Notes: generated by a model not told the origin, from the letters alone. Shown: positions 16,039 through 25,259, numbered from the stretch's first letter. The stretch: DNA of 64,000 bases from Azospirillum oryzae (GCF_008364795.1 NZ_VTTM01000009.1:124001-188000), one strand, 5' to 3'. Numbers and translations: made by a program.

Positions 16039-18879
16039 TCACTCCGCCGACACCGACTGCACGGGGGGCTGCACCGCCGTCAGCTTCTCCAGCAACCGCT
16101 CCACCTCCTCGACCGGGATGGGGCGGCTGAACAGGAAGCCCTGGTAGCTTTCGCAGGCGAGATCGCGCAGAAGTTGTAGCTGCTCCTGGGTCTCCACACC
16201 CTCGGCGATCACCGACAGGCCCAGGCTGCGGCCCAGGCCGACGATGGCGCGGGGGACGGAGGAGTCGCTGGCGCCGGTCGACAAATCGTGGATGAAGGAC
16301 CGGTCGATCTTCAGCTTGTCGATCGGCAGACGGTGCAGATAGCTGAGGCTGGAATAGCCGGTGCCGAAATCATCCAGCGCGATCAAGACTCCGCGCTGCT
16401 TCAACGCCGCCAGCGTCGCCGCCGCCGATTCGACGTCGTCGATCAGCGTGCTTTCCGTCACCTCGATCTCCAGCTCCGGGCCGCTCAGGCCGTTGGCATC
16501 CAGCGCGCGGGCGACCTTGGCCGGCAGCTGGCCGTCGCGGAACTGGGCGCCGGACACGTTGACCGCCACCGGGATCGACAGGTCGAAGCGGGTCCGCCAG
16601 CGCCGGATCTGGGCGCAGGCCTCGAACAGCACCCAGTCGCCCATCGCCAGGACCAGACCGGTCTCCTCCGCCACCGGCAGGAAACGGCCGGGCAGGATCA
16701 TCCCTTCGTCGGGGTGGCGCCAGCGGATCAGCGCCTCCAGACCGACGATACGGCCGGTCAGGGTATCGACCTGCGGCTGGTAGACCAGGAACAGCTGGCC
16801 GTCGCGGATGGCCTGGCGCAGGCTGCCCTCCAGATCCATGCGCTCGCGCGATTTGGCGCCCATCTCCTTGGTGACGAAGCGGAAGCCGTTCCGGCCCTGC
16901 TCCTTGGCATGGTACATGGCGATGTCGGCGCAGCGGATCAGCCCTTCAGGATCCTCGGCGTCGTCGGGATACAGGCTGATGCCGATGCTGGGCGTCACCA
17001 CGAAATTCTGGCCGCCGACGGCGAAGGGGCTGGCCAGATGCGCCACCACCTTTTCCGCCACGCAGGCCGCATCGTTCGGCTCCATCACCCGACGGACGAC
17101 GATCAGGAACTCGTCGCCGCCCAGCCGGCCGACGGTGTCGGATTCGCGCAGACCCGATTGCAGCCGGCGCGCCACCGACCGCAGCACCTCGTCGCCGAAG
17201 CTGTGGCCCAGGCTGTCGTTGATGACCTTGAAACGGTCGAGGTCGATGAACAGCACCGCCACCTTGGTGCCGTCGCGCCGCCCCTCGCGCAGGGCCTGGG
17301 CGATGCGGTCGTACAGCAGGACGCGGTTGGGCAGGCCGGTCAGCGCATCGAAATGGGCCAGATATTGGATGTGCTGCTCGGCCCGGCGCTTCTCGCCGAT
17401 GTCCTCGGCGAAGGCCAGGACGAATTTCTGCGCGCCGTCGGCGATGACCGGCTGGAAATGCAGGCTGAAATGGCTGCGCCGGCCGCCCAGCAGCAGGGGC
17501 TGGTCGGATTCGAGCTTGCCGCTCTCCCCCTGCAGCGCCGCCTCCAGCGCGAAGACCGACGCTTGATCGCCAAAGCGCAGCCGCAGGTCGGTGCCGAGCA
17601 GTTCCTGCCGGGGCAGGCCGGCGGCGGCGGCGAAGGCCGGGTTGCAGTCCAGCACCAGCCCGTCGGCGCCGACCAGCGCGATCCCCAGCGGCGCCTGGGT
17701 GAACAGCTGCTGCCGTTCCGCCTCCTGCAGGCGGAGCGAGGCCGTCATCTCCCCGGCCAGCACCACCGCGCGGGAATGGGTCACCAGCGCCATGCGCAGG
17801 ACCAGCGCCAGCGCGAGGCTGAGCGCCAGCCCCCCGGCCAGCAGCGCGCCGGGCACCCAGTCATGCGCGGTGAACAGGCCGTCGGGCAGGCTGTCGTAAC
17901 GGACGGTCCACACCCGCCCGCCGACCGGCAGTTCCCGCATCAGGCTGATGGCGACCGTGGAGTCCAGCGGGCGGCGGCTGCGGTACAGCGGAAATTCGGC
18001 ATCCGCCGGCGGCACGTCGAAGATCTCGATGCCGGTGTCCCGGCGGTTCGCGTCGATCAGCCCGTCGACCAGCGGGCCGATCCTGACCGGGGTCAGCACC
18101 ACGCCGGTGAAGGACGCACGCCGCGCCTCCAGCGACGGCGGCAGCGGATCGCCGCGGTAGGTCGCCTGATAGAGGATGAAGGCGGGGCCGGCCCCGGTCG
18201 CCTCGTCGATCTTCAGCGTGATGGCGCGGGTGGCGGCGGGCTCGCCGGTGTCGCGCGCCCGTTCGATGGCGGAGCGCCGGACCGCCTCCGACATCATGTC
18301 GAAGCCGATGGCCCGCACGTTCCCTTCGTTGACCGGGGCGGTGAAGATGTTGACCACCCGCTCCGCGCCCGCCGTCTCGGGCCAGATGCGGAAGTCCGAC
18401 AGGCCGGCCGCCCGCATCGACGCCACCAGATCGCCGGCCCGGCCGGCCGCGACCGCGCGAGCATAGGCGATGGAGATGATGCCGGGATAGCGCTGAGGCA
18501 TGTCCAGCGCCTCGACGAAGCGGCTCCACTGCGTCCAATGCAGGTCGGGGAAGGTCATCGCCAGCGAGGCGGCGCTGCGCGCCACCTGTTCGTACACCCG
18601 CAGGCGGTCGGCGAGCTGGCCGTGGATTTCCTCGACCCTCGCGGCGAAGCGGTGCTCCTCCTCCCGATGCAGCAGGCGGCCGGAATGGAGCATCGCCATC
18701 ACGGACAGGCCGGCACCGGCAATCAACGCCAGAACGGGAACGGCCACCGGCAAGTTCAGATTGCGAAGGAAGCGACGAAAGGAGGGTTCCGAACCGGCGG
18801 CAGGTTGGCTTTCCGCAGTGGGATCCGGCTTGGGATCCAGCTTGGGATCGGCCTTGGACGCGGCTGCCGGCTCCGGCAT
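16039..18879 (-). CDS. CHASE-PAS-GGDEF-EAL membrane c-di-GMP protein
   Basis: 946 residues. Order: membrane helix (about 40-62), periplasmic CHASE domain (about 80-310), second helix (about 325-350), PAS (about 385-500), GGDEF (motif GGDEF at about 587-591) and EAL (motif EALIRW near 715). Both motifs are intact, and the EAL domain keeps DDFGTGYSSL and IDRSFI, so both diguanylate cyclase and phosphodiesterase activities are possible. The extracytoplasmic CHASE domain implies an external small-molecule signal. The ATG at 18879 has AGAGGAG upstream and shares a base with the stop of the preceding gene (TGATG), so the two are translationally coupled. Confidence 0.92.
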   Translation of the reverse strand: MPEPAAASKADPKLDPKPDPTAESQPAAGSEPSFRRFLRNLNLPVAVPVLALIAGAGLSVMAMLHSGRLLHREEEHRFAARVEEIHGQLADRLRVYEQVARSAASLAMTFPDLHWTQWSRFVEALDMPQRYPGIISIAYARAVAAGRAGDLVASMRAAGLSDFRIWPETAGAERVVNIFTAPVNEGNVRAIGFDMMSEAVRRSAIERARDTGEPAATRAITLKIDEATGAGPAFILYQATYRGDPLPPSLEARRASFTGVVLTPVRIGPLVDGLIDANRRDTGIEIFDVPPADAEFPLYRSRRPLDSTVAISLMRELPVGGRVWTVRYDSLPDGLFTAHDWVPGALLAGGLALSLALALVLRMALVTHSRAVVLAGEMTASLRLQEAERQQLFTQAPLGIALVGADGLVLDCNPAFAAAAGLPRQELLGTDLRLRFGDQASVFALEAALQGESGKLESDQPLLLGGRRSHFSLHFQPVIADGAQKFVLAFAEDIGEKRRAEQHIQYLAHFDALTGLPNRVLLYDRIAQALREGRRDGTKVAVLFIDLDRFKVINDSLGHSFGDEVLRSVARRLQSGLRESDTVGRLGGDEFLIVVRRVMEPNDAACVAEKVVAHLASPFAVGGQNFVVTPSIGISLYPDDAEDPEGLIRCADIAMYHAKEQGRNGFRFVTKEMGAKSRERMDLEGSLRQAIRDGQLFLVYQPQVDTLTGRIVGLEALIRWRHPDEGMILPGRFLPVAEETGLVLAMGDWVLFEACAQIRRWRTRFDLSIPVAVNVSGAQFRDGQLPAKVARALDANGLSGPELEIEVTESTLIDDVESAAATLAALKQRGVLIALDDFGTGYSSLSYLHRLPIDKLKIDRSFIHDLSTGASDSSVPRAIVGLGRSLGLSVIAEGVETQEQLQLLRDLACESYQGFLFSRPIPVEEVERLLEKLTAVQPPVQSVSAE

Positions 18880-19385
18880 CAGAACTCCTCTAGGATCTTC
18901 GGACTGGTCAGCAGCAACTGTTCGATCATCCCCAGGATCTGCTCGATCTTGGTGCGGGTGGCGTCGAGCTCGTCGGCCATCCTGTCGTCGATGCCGGCTT
19001 CCATCAGCATGGTGTCGAAGGTGTGCAGCGTTTCGTTGAAGGCCTTCTGCTCCGCCACCAGCACGTCGAAGGCCCCCAGCGAGGCGGTCAGGGCCAGCGG
19101 CGGGTCGCTGACGAAGGAATGGCTGATGTCGGTGAAGATGGCGATGGCGCTCAGCTTCTGCCGGGTCACCCATTGCGGGAAGTTCGGCGGCAGCTCCTTC
19201 CCGGCGACCTCCAGCCTTTCCTGGATCGAGAAGATCAGCCCCTGGATGTCCAGATAGGCCGCCCGGATCTCGCGGAAGCGCGGAAAGGTCTTCGGTTTTC
19301 CGGCGGCGCGCTGGCGGCCCAGGGCGGCGATATCCTCGGTCAGCTTGCGGGACATCCGAAGCACGACGTCCGTCACCTTCGACAT
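18879..19385 (-). CDS. Unknown helical protein coupled to the c-di-GMP gene
   Basis: 168 residues, mostly helical, with no signal peptide and no recognised family. The start MSKVTDVVLR at 19385 follows GGAGG at seven bases; the form from 19553 is rejected. The C-terminal part (about 125-165) is amphipathic, with KIEQILGMIEQLLL suggesting a coiled coil. Its stop overlaps the start of the CHASE-GGDEF-EAL gene as TGATG, an arrangement that often marks interacting partners. It could modulate the cyclase or act as its signalling adaptor; that is inference. Confidence 0.8.
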   Translation of the reverse strand: MSKVTDVVLRMSRKLTEDIAALGRQRAAGKPKTFPRFREIRAAYLDIQGLIFSIQERLEVAGKELPPNFPQWVTRQKLSAIAIFTDISHSFVSDPPLALTASLGAFDVLVAEQKAFNETLHTFDTMLMEAGIDDRMADELDATRTKIEQILGMIEQLLLTSPKILEEF

Positions 19386-19521
19386 CACACGCCTCCGCTC
19401 AACGGACCGCCCCCGCGCATCGCCATCACTGCTTCGCCAACACCGAACCGCCTCCCGTGGCGGCTGCCCCGCCAGACTACACCAGTTCCTTCCCCTATCG
19501 TTAGTGTTACCGGCGGCCGGG

Positions 19522-21273
19522 TCAGAAGCCCACCGCCGCAGCCGGTGTCGCACCGACCGCCAGCCCGGCCTTGTCGAGTTCGTCGAGCAGGGCGATCACC
19601 TCCTGGGAGGCGCGCTCCACCTCCGCCACCCCGGCCAGCGCGCGGTCCATGTCGCCGTCGGCGAAGGCGCGGGCGGCGGCCTTGCCGTGGTCGTGGACCC
19701 GGCGGTGCGGGGCCTCCAGCCGGACGAAGGCCGAATGGGCGCGGTAGGCCATCGACGACGGGCCGTAATACCACTTGCCCAGCCGGCAGGCCTCGTGGCT
19801 CGCCAGTTCGTCCGGGCGCAGGGTCTCCAGCCCGACCAGCATGTCTGCCAGCCGCTTCTTCCAGATGACGTGGTCGACCTTGGCGATCTTGACGATCTTG
19901 CCGGGAATGTCCTGTTCCATCAGCTGTTTCAGCTGGTTGCCCAGCAGGGTCTCCACCCCGCGCGTGGCCTGCACGCTGCGCAGGATGGCGGCGCTGTTCG
20001 ACGCGCTGCTCTCGGCGATGCGGGAGGTGCCGGAGGCCACCTGGTTGGCGGCTGCCGACTGCTGGGTCAGGATGCTGGCGATGTCGGACATGCGCTGTTC
20101 GGTGCGGCCGATATGGTCGCCGATGTCGCTCATCCGGTCGCTGACCGCGCGGATCGCCGCCTGCCCGGCGGCGACGGCACGGGTGCCGTCCTCCATCGAG
20201 GCGACGATGGCGCCCATTTCCGCCTTCAGGGAATCGATGCGCAGGCGGATGTCCTCGGTCGCGCGGGCGGTCTGGTTGGACAGGCTCTTCACCTCGCTCG
20301 CCACGACGGCAAAGCCTTTTCCGGCCTCCCCGGCGCGGGCCGCCTCGATGGTGGCGTTGAGGGCGAGAAGGTTGGTCTGCTTGGCGATCGCCTCGATGGT
20401 GGAGACGATTTCCGCGATGCGTTCGGAGGCGACCGACAGCTCGCCGACCCGCATCGCCGCGCCTTCCACCGCGCCGGCGATCTGTTCCATGCGGACGACC
20501 GCCTCATGCACCGTGCGGCCGCCGTCGGCGGTCACCGTCTGCGCCTGTCCGGCCAGGGCGGCGACATCGCGGCTGCGCGCCCAGATCTCCTGGATGCCGG
20601 TCACCGTCTCCTCAGTCGCGGCGGCGATGCCCTGGGATTCCTGATCGACCGCGCGCAGCTGTCCGACCATCTGGGCGTTGGCGACCGCCGCGTCATTGAT
20701 CGCCATCGCCACCTCGATGGTCCGGTCCATCAGCGACGACGCGAAGTCGCCCAGCGCGCGGCCGCAGCCCTGTCCGCCCGCACCCGCCGCCGGCAGGCCA
20801 TAACCGGCAAGCGTCCGGTCCATGTCGAAGGAAACGGCGCGGGCCACCGCCGCCACCGCGCGCCGCGCCATGGCCGGGCGCCAGCGCAGCGCCCCCTGGA
20901 CCAGCGCCAGCAGGTCGCTGAGCACCACGCCATAGGCGCCGATGTACCAGGAGGACTCCAGACCGATGCGGCTGTGCGCCTCCCCGGCGGCGCGGCAGCG
21001 CGCCTCATGCTCGGGCGAGCCCGCATCCTGGAACATCAGGCGCCAGTGATCGGCCTGCCGGCGCTTCAGCCCGGACAGATCGCCGTGGGCCTGCAGCAGG
21101 GCGCGGGTTTCCGGCCAGCGGGACAGGTGGGCATAGAAGCGCTCCGACAGGTCCGGCAGACTGCGGTCGATCAGCCGCCCCATGCTGGCCAGAAGCCCGC
21201 GCTCCTCCGCCTCGAGCCCGAAGAAGCCCGCATCGGCCCCCATCCGCCCGTCCGTCCGCCCATCGCCCGCCAT
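19522..21273 (-). CDS. Globin-coupled methyl-accepting chemotaxis protein with CZB domain
   Basis: 583 residues and no membrane helix, so it is cytoplasmic. Residues about 15-170 form a globin-sensor domain with the proximal-His region AHSRIGLESSWYIGAYG. The MCP signalling domain follows, with the hairpin tip AIAKQTNLLALNATIEAARAG. The C terminus is a CZB zinc-binding domain with SHEACRLGKWYYGPSS and the downstream HRRVHDHGK. Haem-based oxygen or NO sensing and zinc-linked redox or chlorine sensing are therefore joined in one receptor. The start at 21273 fits a promoter at 21338-21365; an in-frame ATG at 21324 would leave almost no leader. Confidence 0.93.
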   Translation of the reverse strand: MAGDGRTDGRMGADAGFFGLEAEERGLLASMGRLIDRSLPDLSERFYAHLSRWPETRALLQAHGDLSGLKRRQADHWRLMFQDAGSPEHEARCRAAGEAHSRIGLESSWYIGAYGVVLSDLLALVQGALRWRPAMARRAVAAVARAVSFDMDRTLAGYGLPAAGAGGQGCGRALGDFASSLMDRTIEVAMAINDAAVANAQMVGQLRAVDQESQGIAAATEETVTGIQEIWARSRDVAALAGQAQTVTADGGRTVHEAVVRMEQIAGAVEGAAMRVGELSVASERIAEIVSTIEAIAKQTNLLALNATIEAARAGEAGKGFAVVASEVKSLSNQTARATEDIRLRIDSLKAEMGAIVASMEDGTRAVAAGQAAIRAVSDRMSDIGDHIGRTEQRMSDIASILTQQSAAANQVASGTSRIAESSASNSAAILRSVQATRGVETLLGNQLKQLMEQDIPGKIVKIAKVDHVIWKKRLADMLVGLETLRPDELASHEACRLGKWYYGPSSMAYRAHSAFVRLEAPHRRVHDHGKAAARAFADGDMDRALAGVAEVERASQEVIALLDELDKAGLAVGATPAAAVGF

Positions 21274-21337
21274 GTCGCTCACCCAATACAGATGATGCGG
21301 CGCACAATCGGTGTGACGCCGCATTGGATTGGCGACA

Positions 21338-21365
21338 GTTATATAAAAATTGTCATAAAAGGCAA
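21338..21365 (-). promoter_or_regulatory. Sigma70-like promoter of the globin chemoreceptor
   Basis: Read on the minus strand: TTGCCT, a 16-base spacer, TATAAC. It sits in a short AT-rich gap between the ribose-phosphate pyrophosphokinase terminator and the chemoreceptor gene, which is the expected place. Confidence 0.5.
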
Positions 21366-21400
21366 CCCGCCCTCGGCATAGAATCCGCCGAAGGACGGGC
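21362..21400 (-). terminator. Hairpin terminator after the PRPP synthetase-like gene
   Basis: On the minus strand the arms around CCCGTCCTTCGGC and GCCGAGGGCGGG (21387-21399 and 21366-21377) pair with small mismatches around a nine-base loop, and TTGCCTTTT follows. It lies 25-63 bases after the stop at 21425. Confidence 0.55.
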
Positions 21401-21424
21401 TTAATGGTCGCACCCGCTATTCTT

Positions 21425-22336
21425 TCATTCGCTTACGAAAGACTTGATGGCGTCTGCGATCAGTCCGCCGAGGGACAGGGCGTTGGAGGGATGCGGCACG
21501 CCGTCGCAGGACAGCGGGCGGCCCAGACCTTCCGCGGCGAAGCGTTCGGCGACGATGTCGCTGAACAGGGCGTGGACACCGTAGACCTGCACCCGCTCCG
21601 CCCCCAGCACCCGCGCCGCGCGGGCGCAGGAGAAGATCGTCTCGCCGGAACTGATGACGTCGTCGACGATCACCACCGGCCGGCCATGGATCGGCGCGTC
21701 GGGGGGAAGCGCCACCGTCACGTCGCGGTCGCCGCGCCGCTCCTTGCGGCCGACGATGCCGGTGAGGCCGAGCGGCCCGGCCACCGCCTCCACCAGCGGG
21801 GCGGATTCCTCGTCGGGACCGATGATGACGGTGCCGGGGGCCACACCGGCGGCCCGCAAATGCGCGGCGATGGGTGCGGCGCCGCTCAGCGCGATGGAGG
21901 GGCGGCCGACGAACACCTCGTCCAGCGTGTGGGTGCGGTGCAGGTGCGGCTCGACGCAGACGAAACGGTCGAAGCAGCGGCCGAGCCACTCGCCGACCAC
22001 CGTCTGGCTGACCGGCTCGCCCGGCCGGAAGACGGCGTCCTGGCGCATGTAGGCCATGTAGGGCGCCACCAGACAGAGGTCGGTCGCCCCCTGGCGCCGC
22101 AGGACCGAAGCGGCGAGGGTCAACTCCACCAGCTTGTCGTTCGGCCGGTCGAGCGAGCGGTAGACAATGGCGCGCTCCACCGGCTCCGGCAGGCGGACAA
22201 GGCTTTCGCCGTCGGGGAAGCGGTGCAGTTCGGCAATGTGGCAGGGAATGTCCAGCACCTGGGCCAGACGGCGCGCGGCATCGGCCGATTCCGGAAAGCC
22301 GTAGACGGCCGTGTAAGTGCCCGTATCGCGGGCCAT
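21425..22336 (-). CDS. Ribose-phosphate pyrophosphokinase paralogue
   Basis: 303 residues. The PRPP-binding loop VVIVDDVISSGETI (221-234), the ATP-binding region RPNDKLVELTL and APYMAYMRQD (a form of the PRPP synthetase flexible loop region) are present. Canonical enzymes make PRPP from ribose 5-phosphate and ATP. This sequence is diverged: the usual signature with two adjacent catalytic His is reduced to EPHLHRTHTL, and the length is slightly below the roughly 310-320 of Prs, so it looks like a second, specialised copy rather than the housekeeping enzyme. GAGGGAG precedes the ATG. A hairpin terminator follows. Confidence 0.88.
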   Translation of the reverse strand: MARDTGTYTAVYGFPESADAARRLAQVLDIPCHIAELHRFPDGESLVRLPEPVERAIVYRSLDRPNDKLVELTLAASVLRRQGATDLCLVAPYMAYMRQDAVFRPGEPVSQTVVGEWLGRCFDRFVCVEPHLHRTHTLDEVFVGRPSIALSGAAPIAAHLRAAGVAPGTVIIGPDEESAPLVEAVAGPLGLTGIVGRKERRGDRDVTVALPPDAPIHGRPVVIVDDVISSGETIFSCARAARVLGAERVQVYGVHALFSDIVAERFAAEGLGRPLSCDGVPHPSNALSLGGLIADAIKSFVSE

Positions 22337-22462
22337 GCCCCATCTCCCTCACCACCTTGGACGGCGGCAAGCTTGGCGCAGGCGGCATGGGCGGGTCAAT
22401 CATGGCGAAAGGCGGACAGTGCGGGGTCCGGATCCCGCCATGTCCGCCTATGCCGTGCCGGT

Positions 22463-22972
22463 TCATGCCTCCGGCCGCTTTCCCTCCTCCGCCTCGTCGG
22501 CTTCGGAGGCTCGGGGGTCGACATAAATGCTCTCGGCCCGGCGCGCCAGCCATTGGAAGGCGCCCAGCCCGACCACCAGCAACGTGACCACCCCCAGCAG
22601 CATCACCGGATAGACGATGCCGGAGATCTCGGTGGTGCGCGCCTCGAACACCAGGACCAGCCCTTCCAGGCTGGCGGCGATGATGATGGTGGTCAGGAAC
22701 TTGGTCAGGGTGCGGCGGGCCTCGTCGGCGCGGCGCAGCTCGCGTTCGCGGACGATCTCCTCCTCGTAGAGGTATTTGGCGATCTCGAACACGGCGATGG
22801 CCAGCACGATCATCCCGACCCCGTCGAGCATGGCCGAGGTCAGGACGGCACTGTCCAGCGCCACCATGCCTTCGAACACCGTCAGGGCGGACAGGCCGAT
22901 GAACAGCAGGGAGAACAGGCTGAGCGTCACCGCCGCCAGCAGATACATTCCGCGCGCCGCCGACTGGAACAT
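22463..22972 (-). CDS. Four-helix membrane protein of unknown function
   Basis: 169 residues. Hydrophobic helices lie at about 9-32, 48-68, 92-115 and 120-143, with a charged cytoplasmic segment between the second and third (EEEIVRERELRRADEARR) and an acidic C-terminal tail. No enzyme motif was recognised. The start MFQSAARG at 22972 follows AGGGAAGGG. The gene is divergent from the CorA gene; the two starts are 150 bases apart. Some related proteins are labelled acetyltransferase in databases, but nothing in the sequence supports that here. Confidence 0.8.
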   Translation of the reverse strand: MFQSAARGMYLLAAVTLSLFSLLFIGLSALTVFEGMVALDSAVLTSAMLDGVGMIVLAIAVFEIAKYLYEEEIVRERELRRADEARRTLTKFLTTIIIAASLEGLVLVFEARTTEISGIVYPVMLLGVVTLLVVGLGAFQWLARRAESIYVDPRASEADEAEEGKRPEA

Positions 22973-23122
22973 CGCCCTTCCCTCTTCCAAAGCTGGTCCT
23001 TGGCAGTGGAAACGCATGAGCCGGCCAATCCGCCCAAATGGTGCCACCGGATCCGTCGACGCTGCCGGGGAACCTCTTTAGAGTGGCGCCGACCTGTCGC
23101 CTCCCATTCGGTTTTCACTTCC

Positions 23123-24124
23123 ATGACGCTGCCGCCGGAACCCACCCCGACCCACAACGCAGTGGTGGCGAGCGCCGCCTATTGCGAAGGCCGGCGCATA
23201 GCCGACGTACCCTTGGCCGAGGCCGGCGCCTGGGCCGCAAAAGACGGGCACTTCGTCTGGATCGGCTTGTGGGAGCCGGACGAGGCGCTGCTGATGGAGG
23301 TGAAGCAGCAGTTCGGCCTGCATGAACTGGCGGTGGAGGACGCGCTGCACGCCCACCAGCGCCCGAAGGTGGATATCTATGGCGACAGCCTGTTCATGGT
23401 CCTGCGCACCGCCCGGCTGGAAAAGGGCGAGCTGGTGCTGGGCGAGACCCATGTCTTCGCCGGCCGCGGCTATGTCGTCACCGTGCGGCACGGCGCCTCG
23501 ACCAGCTATTCGCCGGTGCGGGCGCGGGCGGAAAGCGCGCCGCATCTGCTGAAGCATGGCGAGGACTTCATCGTCTACACCATCATGGATTATGTGGTGG
23601 ACTGTTACTTCCCGGTGCTGGACCAGATGGCCACCACGGCGGACGAACTGGACGCCCTGCTGATCGCCCGCCCGCCCAGCATGACGGAGATCGAGTGCAT
23701 CCACCAGCTGCGCCGCGACCTGGAGCGGCTGCGCCGCAACGCCTCTCCGCTGCTGGAGGTCTGTTCGCGGCTGGAGCGCTTCGACCTGCCGATGATCGAC
23801 CCGGCGATCCGCCCCTATTACCGCGACGTCCAGGACCATGTGATCCGCGTCAACGAGCAGATCGGCTCGCTGCGCGAGGTGCTGTCCTTCGCCTTCGAAA
23901 CCAGTATGATCCTGGCGACCGCGCGGCAGAACGACGTGACGCGCAAGCTGGCCGCCTGGGCCGCCATCCTTGCCGTGCCGACGGCCGTCGCCGGCCTGTA
24001 CGGCATGAACTTCGAGCATATGCCGGAGCTTCACTGGCGCTACGGGTACCCGGCGGTGCTGGCGGTGATCGCCGCGGTCTGCGGCGCGCTCTTTGTCCGC
24101 TTCCGGCGGATGGGATGGCTGTGA
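23123..24124 (+). CDS. corA: CorA-family magnesium/cobalt transporter
   Basis: 333 residues. A soluble N-terminal domain with DALHAHQRPKVDIYGDSLF leads into a long helix (about 185-270) and two C-terminal membrane helices. The GMN selectivity motif stands at 294-296 in LYGMNFEHMPEL, as in CorA. Family role: pentameric divalent-cation channel in the inner membrane. The start MTLPPEPT at 23123 has no strong ribosome site, but the frame upstream is not coding. The gene appears to be monocistronic. Confidence 0.92.
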   Translation: MTLPPEPTPTHNAVVASAAYCEGRRIADVPLAEAGAWAAKDGHFVWIGLWEPDEALLMEVKQQFGLHELAVEDALHAHQRPKVDIYGDSLFMVLRTARLEKGELVLGETHVFAGRGYVVTVRHGASTSYSPVRARAESAPHLLKHGEDFIVYTIMDYVVDCYFPVLDQMATTADELDALLIARPPSMTEIECIHQLRRDLERLRRNASPLLEVCSRLERFDLPMIDPAIRPYYRDVQDHVIRVNEQIGSLREVLSFAFETSMILATARQNDVTRKLAAWAAILAVPTAVAGLYGMNFEHMPELHWRYGYPAVLAVIAAVCGALFVRFRRMGWL

Positions 24125-24188
24125 CGGACGAGATTTCGGGTCGGGGTTTTCGGGCCGACCTTTTTCGGTTTGGACTTTGGTGACGGAC

Positions 24189-24602
24189 ATGACCGACGCA
24201 ACGAACGCGCTGTACGCCCTGCTGGACGCCTATCTGCGCTGCCCGGTGGAACCGGCGCGCGCGGAGCTGGAACAGGCGCTCCGCAACTATCAGACCGACT
24301 GGATCCGCGCCCGCGCCGGGGCCAATTCCCCGCCGCTGGCGGCGAAGGCGGAAGAGGCCCCGGCGCCCGTCAAGAAGGTGATCGTGCCGAAGCCGCGTTT
24401 CCCCATCGCGTCGGCCGACCTGGAGGTTCTGAAGCGTCTGGCCGACGGCTGGCCCGGCACCACTGCCGAGGTGGCGCGCTGGGCGTGGTTCGAGAACCGC
24501 GAGTTGGTGGCGCTGGACCCGAACCCGGCCGGCGAAGGGCCGGAGGTGCTGCGCCTCACCCCGCTCGGCTGGGCCGCCATCGGTCGGATGCCGCCGGACT
24601 GA
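24189..24602 (+). CDS. Small hypothetical protein
   Basis: 137 residues with no recognised domain. The N-terminal half is helical (MTDATNALYALLDAYLRC then a Glu/Ala-rich helix), followed by an Ala/Pro/Lys linker and a C-terminal part with RLTPLGWAAIGRM that resembles a winged-helix wing, but this is too weak to name. GGTGACGG lies just before the ATG. It starts 64 bases after corA on the same strand and could be cotranscribed. Confidence 0.65.
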   Translation: MTDATNALYALLDAYLRCPVEPARAELEQALRNYQTDWIRARAGANSPPLAAKAEEAPAPVKKVIVPKPRFPIASADLEVLKRLADGWPGTTAEVARWAWFENRELVALDPNPAGEGPEVLRLTPLGWAAIGRMPPD

Positions 24603-24643
24603 GCCGCAACCAAGTCCGCAGCTGTCGGTCTCATGCCCACCTC

Positions 24644-24682
24644 TCTGCGCCAAAGGCACAGAAAACCGACCGCAGATCAGCC
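24644..24682. repeat. Dispersed 39-base repeat, copy 1
   Basis: It begins TCTGCGCCAAAGGCACAG and ends near CAGATCAGC. A second copy at 25221-25259 in the same orientation differs at only a few positions. Both copies are intergenic and 577 bases apart. This copy also pairs imperfectly with CTGTCGGTCTC just upstream. Confidence 0.6.
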
Positions 24683-24788
24683 AGTATCTGCGATGGGGGC
24701 ATCGGAGGTGAGTTCCGGGAACCGCCTCTTATATGGTTATTGGACCCAGAACTGAGAGGCTTAGCTGTTTTCCCCGAACTTCAACGCG

Positions 24789-25037
24789 CTATTCGTGGCC
24801 GCCTAATGGCGTGTCCTCATCCGGCTCGGCGGCGGCTCGCCGCATTTCAGTGCCAGCGTGCACGCTATGGATCACGGTACGAGCTTGCCGGATGTTCTGA
24901 AGGTCAAGAGCATAGCCGATGCCCGCTTGCCTCAGATCGGTTTCGAACGTATTCACGGCTTTAATCAACTTCTCCCTTGCCTCCCCATGCTCGGGAGCTG
25001 ACGACAAAGTGATATAGCAACTAAGTTCATAGTCCAT
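24789..25037 (-). CDS. Small hypothetical protein
   Basis: 82 residues, soluble, mostly helical, beginning MDYELSCYITLSSAPEHG. GAAGGGAAGAAG immediately precedes the ATG, a good ribosome site, which supports translation. No family was recognised. It lies between two copies of a dispersed repeat and is less GC-rich than its neighbours. A hydrophobic core with alternating polar residues suggests a ferredoxin-like or antitoxin-like small fold, but nothing stronger can be said. Confidence 0.6.
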   Translation of the reverse strand: MDYELSCYITLSSAPEHGEAREKLIKAVNTFETDLRQAGIGYALDLQNIRQARTVIHSVHAGTEMRRAAAEPDEDTPLGGHE

Positions 25038-25220
25038 GGCTTCTTCCCTTCGGGAAGATCAACAACGCAATATCGTTTTCATCACGCCGGAAAGAATCGT
25101 TTGCCAGATATGCAATATTTCGGCATATATTTTCTCATGACTGCAATCGTACAGCGCTGAACGCCAGATTCACCCCTCGAATTCGCTCACCTCGTCGCGG
25201 CGAAGGTGGCCTCTGCCTCA

Positions 25221-25259
25221 TCTGCGCCAAAGGCACAGGAAATCGACGGCAGATCAGCA
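25221..25259. repeat. Dispersed 39-base repeat, copy 2
   Basis: It shares TCTGCGCCAAAGGCACAG and most of the following 20 bases with the copy at 24644-24682, same orientation. Confidence 0.6.

Noticed and set aside
16288..19257. Plus-strand open frame of 989 codons opposite the GGDEF-EAL gene
   Set aside because: It is the antisense shadow of a gene with intact CHASE, GGDEF and EAL motifs.
21404..23122. 5' extension of the CorA reading frame by 573 codons
   Set aside because: It runs antisense through the PRPP synthetase-like and membrane protein genes; CorA length and N terminus fit the ATG at 23123.
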